Assembly: GCA_934358495.1 (NCBI GenBank) | Contig: CAKRKO010000040.1 | Location: 1-22,913 of the forward strand | Reading direction: 5' to 3' | Length of the DNA stretch: 22,913 bases | Source of the DNA: an uncultured Eubacterium sp. | GTDB lineage: Bacteria; Bacillota; Clostridia; Lachnospirales; Lachnospiraceae | In this document: positions 5,890-13,725 of the stretch, in pieces | How positions within the stretch are numbered: the first letter of the stretch is position 1 | Layout: each line of letters opens with the position of its first letter | Notes under the pieces: model-generated | Told to the model about the DNA's origin: nothing | The model's database searches: none | What the model saw: the letters and a program-made list of their open reading frames with translations, nothing else | Made by a program: the position numbers and the translations under genes

Positions 5890-7728
5890 TTATTCAACGG
5901 TTACTGATTTCGCCAGGTTTCGTGGCTTGTCCACATCTAAACCTCTTGCGACACTCATGTAGTAACCAAGTAATTGTAACGGGATGATAGCCAGGCTGTT
6001 TGTGAACAAGGCATCCGTTTTTGGAATGTAGACAGTGAAGTCTACGGAATCTTCAATAGTATAATTACCAAATGTGGTCAGCCCCATCAGGTAAGCACCA
6101 CGGCTTTTTACTTCCACAAGGTTGGAAAGTGTTTTTTCCTGCAGGGTTGGCTGTGCCAGGAGACCAATAACAAGGGTGCCATCCTCAATCAGGCTTATGG
6201 TGCCGTGCTTTAATTCACCGGCAGCGTATGCCTCAGAATGAACATAGCTGATTTCTTTCATTTTCAGGCTGCCTTCCAGACCGGTGGAATAGTCAATGCC
6301 ACGTCCGATAAAGAAAGCATCTTTTACGTTGGCAAATTTTGCGGCAAACCACTGGATCCGCTCTTTGTCTTCCAGAATTTTATTAATCTGTTCCGGAAGT
6401 TTTGCCAGATTCTGAAGATAATACTGTAATTTTATGTCATCGATGAGTGCACGGCTGTATGTAAATTTTAAAGCCAGCAGATAGATGGCGATCAGCTGGG
6501 TACTGTAAGCCTTTGTGGTGGCAACAGCAATTTCAGGACCTGCCATAGTGTACATGACATAATCCGCTTCCCTTGCGATAGAGGAACCAACGACATTGAC
6601 AATGGCCAGTGTCTTGGAACCGCGCTCTTTTGCTTCGCGCAGAGCAGCCAGACTGTCTGCGGTTTCTCCGGACTGACTGATGACTACAACCAGATCTTCC
6701 GGTGTCAGGAGCGGATCACGGTAACGAAATTCGGAAGCAATTTCCACACGAACCGGAATGTGTGCCAGAGACTCTATGACATACTGCGCTGTGATGCCGA
6801 CATGGTAGGCGGAACCGCAGGCTACGATAATGATCTGACGGAATGCATTCATGACATCTGCAGTCAGACCGGTTTCTGCCAGATCAATGGTGTTTTCTTT
6901 ATAATAATGATACAGTGTATCGGAAACAGCTTTTGGCTGTTCGTAAATTTCTTTCATCATAAAATGCTCAAAGCCGGCTTTCTCTGCGGCTGCAGCATCC
7001 CATGTGATAGTAACGGGCTCTTTTTCTACAATTTCTTCATCTATATTATAGAAGACAGCCTCGCCTTTGCGCAGACGGCCGATTTCCATATTATCAATAT
7101 AGAAAACAGAGCGTGTATGATTCAGGATGGCTGGGACATCGGAAGCAATGTAGCATGCTTTGTCAGTGATGCCGATGATCATCGGGCTGTCCTTGCGGGC
7201 CACATAGATTTCATCCGGATACTCCTGATACATGACAGCCAGCGCGTAAGAACCACGAAAATGTGTCATGGCTTCTGTCAGGGCAAGCAGTGGATTCTGT
7301 TCATTTTTCTTATAGTAATAATCAATAAGTTTCACAGCAACTTCTGTATCTGTATCAGAATAAAAAGTATAGCCTTTTTTCACCAGTTTTTCTTTTAATT
7401 CTACATAATTATCAATGATTCCATTGTGCACGGCAATGACTGCGTGATCATCACTGCAATGCGGATGTGCATTCACCTCGGAAGGTTCTCCATGCGTTGC
7501 CCATCGGGTATGACCGATACCACACTGCCCGGCAATGGAGTTCCCATAATCTGTTTTCTGTTGTAACAGTTTGAGACGACCTTTACTTTTCATCACCTGG
7601 GTCGGTGCCTCCTGATTGCGTACGGCGATGCCGGCGGAATCATATCCACGGTACTCTAATTTGGAAAGCCCGTTTAAAAGGATTGGAGCGGCCTGTTCAT
7701 TTCCTATATAACCAACGATACCACACAT
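5890..7728 (-). CDS. glmS: Glutamine--fructose-6-phosphate aminotransferase
   Basis: The enzyme makes glucosamine-6-phosphate from fructose-6-phosphate and glutamine, the first step toward UDP-GlcNAc for peptidoglycan. The 612-residue protein begins MCGIVGYIG, with the class II amidotransferase nucleophile Cys as residue 2. HTRWATHG follows in the glutaminase domain. Two SIS sugar-isomerase domains (about residues 285-425 and 455-600) contain SQSGETADS and the FIGRG region. The C-terminus NLAKSVTVE is the conserved tail carrying the catalytic lysine. A consensus promoter lies at 7773-7801. The short leader has no recognisable glmS ribozyme. It diverges from the hexitol operon. Confidence 0.97.
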   Translation of the reverse strand: MCGIVGYIGNEQAAPILLNGLSKLEYRGYDSAGIAVRNQEAPTQVMKSKGRLKLLQQKTDYGNSIAGQCGIGHTRWATHGEPSEVNAHPHCSDDHAVIAVHNGIIDNYVELKEKLVKKGYTFYSDTDTEVAVKLIDYYYKKNEQNPLLALTEAMTHFRGSYALAVMYQEYPDEIYVARKDSPMIIGITDKACYIASDVPAILNHTRSVFYIDNMEIGRLRKGEAVFYNIDEEIVEKEPVTITWDAAAAEKAGFEHFMMKEIYEQPKAVSDTLYHYYKENTIDLAETGLTADVMNAFRQIIIVACGSAYHVGITAQYVIESLAHIPVRVEIASEFRYRDPLLTPEDLVVVISQSGETADSLAALREAKERGSKTLAIVNVVGSSIAREADYVMYTMAGPEIAVATTKAYSTQLIAIYLLALKFTYSRALIDDIKLQYYLQNLAKLPEQINKILEDKERIQWFAAKFANVKDAFFIGRGIDYSTGLEGSLKMKEISYVHSEAYAAGELKHGTISLIEDGTLVIGLLAQPTLQEKTLSNLVEVKSRGAYLMGLTTFGNYTIEDSVDFTVYIPKTDALFTNSLAIIPLQLLGYYMSVARGLDVDKPRNLAKSVTVE

Positions 7729-7772
7729 GATAGTTCTCCTTTTACTTTATTTTCTTTTACTTTTATTTCAAC

Positions 7773-7801
7773 AATTTAACATAAAGATAAAATTCTGTCA
7801 A
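7773..7801 (-). promoter_or_regulatory. glmS promoter
   Basis: On the minus strand, TTGACA (7796-7801), a 17-nt spacer and TAAATT (7773-7778) form a near-consensus sigma-A promoter. It lies about 45 nt before the glmS start. Confidence 0.75.
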
Positions 7802-7816
7802 TTCAAAAGTAAAAAT

Positions 7817-7865
7817 TTTTGATGTAAAAATTTGCAGCGAAAATTTGTGCATTTTTACATCAAAA
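7817..7865. promoter_or_regulatory. Perfect inverted repeat between divergent promoters
   Basis: TTTTGATGTAAAAA (7817-7830) is perfectly complementary to 7852-7865. After a TT bulge, an inner TGCA/TGCA pair (7833-7836, 7848-7851) continues the arms. It sits between the -35 boxes of the glmS and dehydrogenase promoters, so a bound regulator could affect both. The DeoR protein of the operon is the nearest candidate, by inference. Confidence 0.6.
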
Positions 7866-7871
7866 CAACAA

Positions 7872-7900
7872 TTGACAATTCGTTTGTTTAGGCATATTAT
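7872..7900 (+). promoter_or_regulatory. Promoter of the hexitol operon
   Basis: TTGACA (7872-7877), a 17-nt spacer and TATTAT (7895-7900) form the promoter. An overlapping TATAAT starts at 7898. The predicted leader before the 8033 start is about 125 nt and strongly A-rich. Confidence 0.8.
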
Positions 7901-7905
7901 AATGC

Positions 7906-7917
7906 CAACAGCTGTTG
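7906..7917. promoter_or_regulatory. 12-bp palindrome at the predicted transcription start
   Basis: CAACAGCTGTTG is a perfect palindrome placed at about +1 of the operon promoter, a typical repressor operator position. Confidence 0.45.
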
Positions 7918-8032
7918 AAATAAAAGAAATAAACTTTCAAAACAACAATATAAAGCAAAAACGAAAAAGAAATTTTTTTTGTTATTGCAAAAGCGAAAAA
8001 ACGGGAATAACATGTAGAAAGGAGCTTTTATT

Positions 8033-9301
8033 ATGAAAGCAAAAGGAGTAAGATTACACGCAGCAAACGACCTGAGACTGGAAGAGTTCGAACTTCCGGA
8101 AATCACTGATGACGAAATCCTTGTAAAGGTAGTTTCCGACAGTATTTGTATGTCAACCTACAAATGTGCGATCCTTGGAACAGAGCACAAGAGAGTTCAT
8201 GAGGATGTTGCAGAGCATCCGGCAATCATGGGACATGAGTTCGCAGGTGATATTGTAAAAGTTGGTAAAAATCATCAGGATCAGTTTAAACCGGGTATGA
8301 AATTTACACTTCAGCCGGCATTAAACTATAAAGGAACTATGTGGAGCCCGGGATACTCTTATGAATTTTTTGGCGGAGATACAACCTATTGCGTAATTCC
8401 GGCAGAAGTTATGGAACTGGGTTGCCTGCTTGAGTATAAAGGCCGTGCTTATTATGAAGCTTCTCTGGCTGAACCGATGTCCTGCAGTATCGGAGCCTTT
8501 CATGCAGCTTACCATACACAGATGGGTGTATACACACATGAGATGGGAATCAAGGAGAATGGTAAACTCGCCATTATGGCAGGTGCAGGCCCGATGGGAC
8601 TGGGTGCTTTAACCTATGCATTACACCGTGATGTACGTCCTTCTATGGTTGTTGTTACAGATATCAACCAGGAACGCTTGAATCGTGCAGAGGAATTATT
8701 CCCGGTTGCTGACTATGAAAAGGAAGGAATTGATCTTCGCTTTGTAAATACAGGAAATCTTGAGGATCCGGTTGCTGAGCTGATCAAAATTTCCGGCGGT
8801 ACAGGATACGATGATGTATTGTGCTACGCACCGGTATCTGCTGTTGTAACTCAGTCCAGTGCGATTCTTGGAAGAGATGGCTGTCTGAACTTCTTTGCAG
8901 GTCCGACAGACAAAAAATTTAGTGCAGAGATGAATTTCTACGATGTACATTATAATTCTACACATGTAATGGGAACTACAGGTGGAAATACTGCAGATAT
9001 GATCGAGTCTCTGGAACTGACCGCTGCAAAACGCATCAATCCGGCAGTTATGGTTACACATATCGGCGGTCTGGATGCAGCTGCTGAGACAACTCTGAAT
9101 CTTCCAAAGATTCCGGGTGGAAAAAAATTAATTTACACACACTTAAGCATGCCGTTGACAGCATTAGATGAGCTGAGAAAAGCAGCAGCCGATAGAAACG
9201 ACGACCGTTACATCGCTCTGGCTGATATTGTAGATGCTCATCAGGGATTATGGTGTCCGGAAGCAGAAGAATATTTACTTGCAAACTTTATTACAGAATA
9301 A
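8033..9301 (+). CDS. SorE-like zinc-dependent (phospho)hexitol dehydrogenase
   Basis: This is a medium-chain dehydrogenase of 422 residues resembling L-sorbose-1-phosphate reductase and related sugar-phosphate dehydrogenases. Probable catalytic zinc ligands are C39, H68/E69 in GHEFAG and E147 in AEPMSC. The nucleotide-binding loop is AGAGPMG (183-189). The Cys4 structural-zinc lobe of ordinary alcohol dehydrogenases is absent. The start at ATG 8033 has AAAGGAG 8 nt upstream. It is first in an operon with a DeoR regulator and a mannitol-type PTS. The likely role is therefore interconversion of a hexitol phosphate and a ketose phosphate, standing in for mtlD. The substrate is inferred, not shown. 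Confidence 0.82.
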   Translation: MKAKGVRLHAANDLRLEEFELPEITDDEILVKVVSDSICMSTYKCAILGTEHKRVHEDVAEHPAIMGHEFAGDIVKVGKNHQDQFKPGMKFTLQPALNYKGTMWSPGYSYEFFGGDTTYCVIPAEVMELGCLLEYKGRAYYEASLAEPMSCSIGAFHAAYHTQMGVYTHEMGIKENGKLAIMAGAGPMGLGALTYALHRDVRPSMVVVTDINQERLNRAEELFPVADYEKEGIDLRFVNTGNLEDPVAELIKISGGTGYDDVLCYAPVSAVVTQSSAILGRDGCLNFFAGPTDKKFSAEMNFYDVHYNSTHVMGTTGGNTADMIESLELTAAKRINPAVMVTHIGGLDAAAETTLNLPKIPGGKKLIYTHLSMPLTALDELRKAAADRNDDRYIALADIVDAHQGLWCPEAEEYLLANFITE

Positions 9302-9360
9302 GGACTGTCAGAATTCTCCAATCCGTCAGGAATTGAGAGTCTCTGGCGGAGAGGAGAACT

Positions 9361-10122
9361 ATGGATGCAATGGAAATGCGCAGAAATGCGATTGCGGAAC
9401 TGGTAAACAAACACGGAACGGTAAGTTTTTCACAGATTAAGGAGCAGTTCCCGAATGTGTCAGAAATGACACTCCGTACGGATCTCAAAGCCCTGGATGC
9501 GGCAAAAGAGATCGTAAGGATACATGGTGGTGCAAAATCCGTGCAGCTGGTGATCGGTACAGATGATTACCTCACCAGGCGTGCGGTGCGCAATATACAG
9601 GCAAAACAGGAGATAGCAAAAAAAGCAGCACAGATGATCCATCCGGATACTGCAGTTTTTCTGGATTCAGGAAGTACAACTACGGAGCTGGCGCGGATGT
9701 TCCCGGATCAGTCCAACCTGATCTATACGACAGGTCTTTCCTGTGCAACGGAACTTGCAAATCTCACAAAGCCTGTCATCATGCTGACTGGTGGACAGCT
9801 GAACCGCTACAGCATCAGCATGTATGGTATTTCAGCCATTCGGGAACTGGAGCAGGTAAACTTTCATCAGACATTTTTAGGGGTAACAGGGTATTCGGTG
9901 AAAGCTGGTTTTACCTGCGGAAATAGTGAAGAAGCGATGTTAAAGCGTACAGCCATCGCACAGGCAGAACAGGTAATTGTTCTGATGGATTCTTCCAAAA
10001 CAGATATCAAGAGCACTTATACGATCTGTGGATTGTCGGATGTGGACGTTATTATATCCGATGGAGAATTGCCGGAAGATTTTCTTTTGGAATGTGAAAA
10101 ACATCACATTGTCGTATATTGA
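9361..10122 (+). CDS. DeoR-family transcriptional regulator
   Basis: The 253-residue protein has an N-terminal winged helix-turn-helix (residues 1-60) ending in the family signature TLRTDLKALDAAKEIVRIHGGA-like segment. A DeoR effector domain related to sugar-phosphate isomerases follows, with LDSGSTTTELA (101-111) for phosphosugar binding. DeoR proteins usually repress sugar operons and respond to phosphorylated sugars. It is encoded 59 nt after the dehydrogenase and before mtlA. A GGAGAGGAG SD precedes ATG 9361. A hairpin pairing CCGTCAG (9323-9329) with CTGGCGG (9343-9349) directly abuts the SD. Palindromes at 7817-7865 and 7906-7917 are candidate operators. Confidence 0.92.
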   Translation: MDAMEMRRNAIAELVNKHGTVSFSQIKEQFPNVSEMTLRTDLKALDAAKEIVRIHGGAKSVQLVIGTDDYLTRRAVRNIQAKQEIAKKAAQMIHPDTAVFLDSGSTTTELARMFPDQSNLIYTTGLSCATELANLTKPVIMLTGGQLNRYSISMYGISAIRELEQVNFHQTFLGVTGYSVKAGFTCGNSEEAMLKRTAIAQAEQVIVLMDSSKTDIKSTYTICGLSDVDVIISDGELPEDFLLECEKHHIVVY

Positions 10123-10130
10123 GAAGTTTA

Positions 10131-10325
10131 GTAACTATTCAGATCCATCTCGATTAACCGAGCTTTAGCGAGGGCTGCTTCTTGAATATCATTCAAGAAG
10201 ATTCATTAATATATCGCTTCATCTCGATGTGGCTTCTCGCCAAATAGATTTACAAGAAAAAGTGCTCGTTTATGCAAGCATAACTCACATTTTTTCTGTA
10301 AATCTGCTTGGCTCTGAATAGTTAC
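10131..10325. repeat. Nested palindromic element between deoR-type gene and mtlA
   Basis: Perfect 13-bp terminal arms (10131-10143 with 10313-10325) enclose several further stems. A CTCG/CGAG hairpin lies at 10149-10162. A perfect 10-bp CTTCTTGAAT-ATC-ATTCAAGAAG hairpin lies at 10178-10200. A stem of about 18 bp pairs 10246-10264 with 10286-10305 and is capped by TTATGC/GCATAA. It occupies most of the 298-bp gap inside the presumed operon. No open frame with an SD is seen. It may be an inserted palindromic element, or a leader or processing structure that changes mtlA expression relative to the upstream genes. Confidence 0.7.
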
Positions 10326-10420
10326 AAATTTTACATAAAAAGAAAGTTTTCCGGATGCCGGTTTTTCAACATTTCCCATTGGATTCGTAGTATGGGGCTA
10401 CAAAAGTGGGAGGTATTATT

Positions 10421-12304
10421 GTGAAAAACAAAGTACAGAAATTCGGTAAGTTCCTGTCCGGAATGGTTATGCCGAATATTGGAGCATTGATCGCATTTGG
10501 TTTTCTGGCAGCGCTGTTTATCGATACAGGCTGGATCCCAAATGAAAAATTAAACAGTATGGTATCACCGATGCTGACTTATCTGATCCCGATCCTGATC
10601 GCATCTACCGGTGGAAAGATGGTAGGCGGCGACAGAGGTCGTGTTGTAGGTGCAATCGCAGTTATTGGTGCGATCATGAGTGATACATCTATCACAATGC
10701 TGATGGCCGCTATGGTTATGGGACCGTTGGCAGGTTTCTGCATCAAAAAATTTGATCAGTTGATGGACGGCCATATGCCGGCGGGATTTGAAATGCTGAT
10801 CAACAACTTTTCTGCAGGTATCATCGGTATGCTGCTGGCAATTCTGGGGTATGTGGTTGTCGGCCCGGTGATGAGTGGTATTTTAGCTGTTCTGGCAGCA
10901 GGGGTAAATATTTTAGTAAGCCACAGTCTGCTTCCGCTGGTTGCAATTTTTATTGAGCCGGCAAAAGTACTGTTCTTAAACAATGCAATTAATCACGGTA
11001 TTTTCACACCGCTGGCTACTGCACAGGCCGCAGAGGTAGGAAAATCCATTATGTATATGCTTGAGCCGAATCCAGGTCCTGGACTTGGTGTCCTGCTTGC
11101 ATATATGTTCTTCTGTAAAGATAAAAAGACAAAACAGTCCGCACCGGGCGCAGTGATCATTCACGTATTGGGTGGTATTCATGAGATTTACTTCCCGTAC
11201 ATTCTGATGAATCCGCTTGTGATCATTGCTCCGATCGTCGGAAATATGGTGGCAATTTTCTGGTTTAACCTGACAGGATGCGGTCTGGTAGGACCGGCTT
11301 CACCGGGATCTATCATTGCGTATCTGATGATGACTCCGGGATCTGACATCTGGAAAGTATTGGTCGGTGTGGCTATCGCAACAGGTATTTCCTTTGCCAT
11401 TGCATCACCGATCGTAAAATTAGCAGGCGGTAAGACCAGCCTGGAAGATGCACAGGCAGAGATGGCAGCGATGAAAGCAGAATCAAAAGGTGAGGCTGCG
11501 GCTCCGGTTGCGATCAAAGATGCATCTGAAGTAAAGAAAATCATTTTCGCATGTGACGCAGGAATGGGTTCCTCCGCAATGGGAGCAACAAAATTCCGTA
11601 ATCGTCTGAAAGCAGTATGTCCGCAGATTCATGTAAGCAACACTTCCGTGGACAACATTCCGGCAGACTGCGATATCGCTGTTGTTCAGACAACACTGGC
11701 AGACCGTGCAAGAAAATCCGCACCACAGGCACAGCTTGTGACGATTGGAAACTTCCTTGCAGATCCGGCATTGGATGAATTATATGAACAGCTGACAAAC
11801 AAAGAAAAAGCAGATTCTCTTCAGAGTGCTGAAACAAAAAAGAACGTTGAAAAACAGGAAGAAAAAACAACACCCGTTGAGAAAAAACAGGTTCTGATCA
11901 AAGAAGGAATCCGCTTGAATCAGGCACCGGTGTCCAAAGAAGAAGCTATTCAGGCAGCGGGTGAGTTATTACATCAGCTTGGTTACGTGGATGAAACCTA
12001 TGTAGCTGCCATGCAGGAACGCGAAAAACTGATCACAACCTACATGGGAATGGGTGTTGCAATCCCGCACGGAACCAGCCAGGCCAAAGGTACGGTAAAG
12101 AAAACCGGTATTGTATTCCTGCAGTATCCGGAAGGAGTTGATTTTGGTGATGAAAAAGCACAGCTTGTGTTTGGAATTGCCGGAATCGGAGATGAACATC
12201 TGGATCTGCTGGCAAAGATCTGTGAAGTATTAGAAGACGAAGAAGTACTGGAAAAAATGAAAACGACGTCCGACCTTGACTGGGTAATGGAACAGTTGTC
12301 TTAA
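10421..12304 (+). CDS. mtlA: PTS mannitol-type transporter EIICBA
   Basis: This is a fused phosphotransferase permease that imports and phosphorylates a hexitol, probably mannitol. The 627 residues comprise the membrane EIIC domain (about 1-340) with the conserved GGIHEIYFPY. EIIB follows, with phosphorylated C378 in FACDAGMGSSAMG. EIIA has phosphorylated H550 in VAIPHGT. Domain order and length match E. coli MtlA. A charged Glu/Lys linker (about 455-495) joins IIB to IIA. I start at GTG 10421 (MKNKVQKFGKF) because GGGAGG ends 7 nt before it. The GTG at 10406 would overlap that SD. No mtlD follows; the operon instead carries the zinc dehydrogenase at 8033. Confidence 0.95.
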   Translation: MKNKVQKFGKFLSGMVMPNIGALIAFGFLAALFIDTGWIPNEKLNSMVSPMLTYLIPILIASTGGKMVGGDRGRVVGAIAVIGAIMSDTSITMLMAAMVMGPLAGFCIKKFDQLMDGHMPAGFEMLINNFSAGIIGMLLAILGYVVVGPVMSGILAVLAAGVNILVSHSLLPLVAIFIEPAKVLFLNNAINHGIFTPLATAQAAEVGKSIMYMLEPNPGPGLGVLLAYMFFCKDKKTKQSAPGAVIIHVLGGIHEIYFPYILMNPLVIIAPIVGNMVAIFWFNLTGCGLVGPASPGSIIAYLMMTPGSDIWKVLVGVAIATGISFAIASPIVKLAGGKTSLEDAQAEMAAMKAESKGEAAAPVAIKDASEVKKIIFACDAGMGSSAMGATKFRNRLKAVCPQIHVSNTSVDNIPADCDIAVVQTTLADRARKSAPQAQLVTIGNFLADPALDELYEQLTNKEKADSLQSAETKKNVEKQEEKTTPVEKKQVLIKEGIRLNQAPVSKEEAIQAAGELLHQLGYVDETYVAAMQEREKLITTYMGMGVAIPHGTSQAKGTVKKTGIVFLQYPEGVDFGDEKAQLVFGIAGIGDEHLDLLAKICEVLEDEEVLEKMKTTSDLDWVMEQLS

Positions 12305-12349
12305 CGCTTTCGTAGCTTCTTTTGTGGCTAAAATTTAATAGTTGACAAT

Positions 12350-12520
12350 GAAAACGTAGCATCTTTTCTCATTCACTAGTCGTTCGCTACCCTTGTTTTG
12401 CCTCGGTTTTATCGCGCTCACTTCCAACTCCGATAAAAGCTGGTCGTTTCTCGCTCGCGCAAAACTCGCAAAACGCGGTCGCTCACTGAATCGTTCATTG
12501 AGAAAAGATGCTACGTTTTC
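12350..12520. repeat. Long palindromic element downstream of mtlA
   Basis: Perfect 22-bp arms (12350-12371 with 12499-12520) enclose a GTTTTGC/GCAAAAC pair (12395-12401 with 12468-12474) and an inner TTTTATCG/CGATAAAA pair (12407-12414 with 12431-12438). Its sequence is unrelated to family A, whose copy 2 begins 59 bp later. Located 45 bp after the mtlA stop, it may act as a bidirectional 3' structure. No mtlA terminator other than this is evident. Confidence 0.7.
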
Positions 12521-12578
12521 TTATTTAAACTGTTTAAAGTTTGGAAAATTAGTCATGTGTAGTGTATATTGACATTGT

Positions 12579-12786
12579 GTAGATGAAAAAGCTGGAAACA
12601 AAATCCAGGACAAGACGGTAGGTTGATTTTCGTCAGCGAAGCGAGCATAGCCTGCCTCCGTGAGTGTGTTTGAGCTCGCTGTGTTTGCGAGCGAGTTCGC
12701 GGGAGGAGGCAGGGATAGGCGGCGCAGCGGAGATAGAAAATCATCCGTGTCTGTCTGGATTTTGTTTCCAGCTTTTTCTTTCACAA
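12579..12786. repeat. Structured palindromic element, family A copy 2
   Basis: The outer stem is 24 bp and perfect (12585-12608 with 12755-12778), extended weakly by TTGTG/CACAA. The second stem pairs 12621-12631 with 12736-12746 with one mismatch. The third pairs CCTGCCTCC (12651-12659) with GGAGGCAGG (12705-12713). The apical hairpin pairs GCTCGC (12674-12679) with GCGAGC (12687-12692). The loops GAGTGTGTTTGAG and GAGTTCGCG, and the strings GCGAAGCGAGCATAGCC and GGCGCAGCG, match copy 1. The third and apical stems have different bases in the two copies yet pair in both. The arm ends 14 nt past the stop of the minus-strand hydrolase gene. Confidence 0.82.
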
Positions 12787-12792
12787 CCAAAA

Positions 12793-13722
12793 TTACGTAA
12801 GATGTCCGTTTAGCCAGGTAAGGATATCCGCATAAACGACGTCACGGTCGGTTTCATTCAAAATCTCATGCCGATCTCCCGGATAAAGTTTGATCTGCAC
12901 ATCCCGGATGCCGGCATCTTTATATTGCTGGCAGACCTGCGTCACACTTTTTCCGTTATTTCCAACCGGATCATCCCCACCGGCCACGAAAAACAGCGGC
13001 AGACTTTTTGGAATCTGCTGAATATGCGCCGGGTTCTGAATATACTGAATCCCCCGGAACATCTGGTAATATCCGTTGACAGTGAAGCGGAACGTTGACC
13101 ATGGATTATTGACACAGGCATCAATGATCGCTTCGTCCTTGGTCAGCCAGTCGCTTGGCGTGCGGGCTGGTTCAAATTGTTTGTTATAGCCGCCAAATGC
13201 CATATTATCCACAAAGGCGCTGCGATATTCCCAACCGCGAAACAGTGCGATCATGCGGCAGAGCAGCTTGCCAATATGTAGTACAATGCCCGGCTGTGAA
13301 CCGGTTCCCATGATCACGGCGCCAGCCAGCTCACTGCCGTGCATCTGGATATACTGACGGGTCAGGAAGGATCCCATACTGTGTCCTAGGAAAAAATAAG
13401 GCAGATCCGGATATTTTTTCTGTGTCATGGTGCGCAGTGTGTGGATATCCGCAATGACGCATTCGTTGCCATTTGGATGTCCGAAATATCCGTGCTGATC
13501 GTCTGTAACGACGGATGCACCATGTCCGAGGTGGTCATTGGCTACTACGTAATAGCCCTGATCCGCTGCATGCTGTGCAAAATCATCGTATCGGTCTGCG
13601 TAATCCACCATTCCATGGCAGATCTGCAAAACAGCTTTCGGGGAGCCCTTCGGTTCCCAGATAATGGCATGAATCTGAGTCTTTCCATCAGAGGAAGGAT
13701 AGAAAATATCTTGTTTCATCAT
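12793..13722 (-). CDS. Alpha/beta hydrolase, lysophospholipase/monoacylglycerol lipase-like
   Basis: The 309-residue protein belongs to the serine aminopeptidase/Hydrolase_4 group. ICHGMVDYADRY carries the oxyanion-hole HG. GHSMGS has the nucleophile S115, D251 in AGGDDPVG is the likely acid, and H285 in PGDRHEILNE the base. No signal peptide is seen, so it is probably cytoplasmic. Likely substrates are monoacylglycerols or lysophospholipids, by family only. It starts at ATG 13722 with GGAGG 8 nt upstream. The SD lies within the end of the upstream dehydrogenase gene, whose stop is 3 nt away, suggesting cotranscription and perhaps translational coupling. Confidence 0.88.
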   Translation of the reverse strand: MMKQDIFYPSSDGKTQIHAIIWEPKGSPKAVLQICHGMVDYADRYDDFAQHAADQGYYVVANDHLGHGASVVTDDQHGYFGHPNGNECVIADIHTLRTMTQKKYPDLPYFFLGHSMGSFLTRQYIQMHGSELAGAVIMGTGSQPGIVLHIGKLLCRMIALFRGWEYRSAFVDNMAFGGYNKQFEPARTPSDWLTKDEAIIDACVNNPWSTFRFTVNGYYQMFRGIQYIQNPAHIQQIPKSLPLFFVAGGDDPVGNNGKSVTQVCQQYKDAGIRDVQIKLYPGDRHEILNETDRDVVYADILTWLNGHLT

Positions 13723-13725
13723 GTA

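Noticed and set aside
7729..7772. glmS ribozyme in the glmS leader
   Set aside because: The promoter lies about 45 nt before the start and the leader is short and AT-rich. It has no room for, and no trace of, the conserved ribozyme core.
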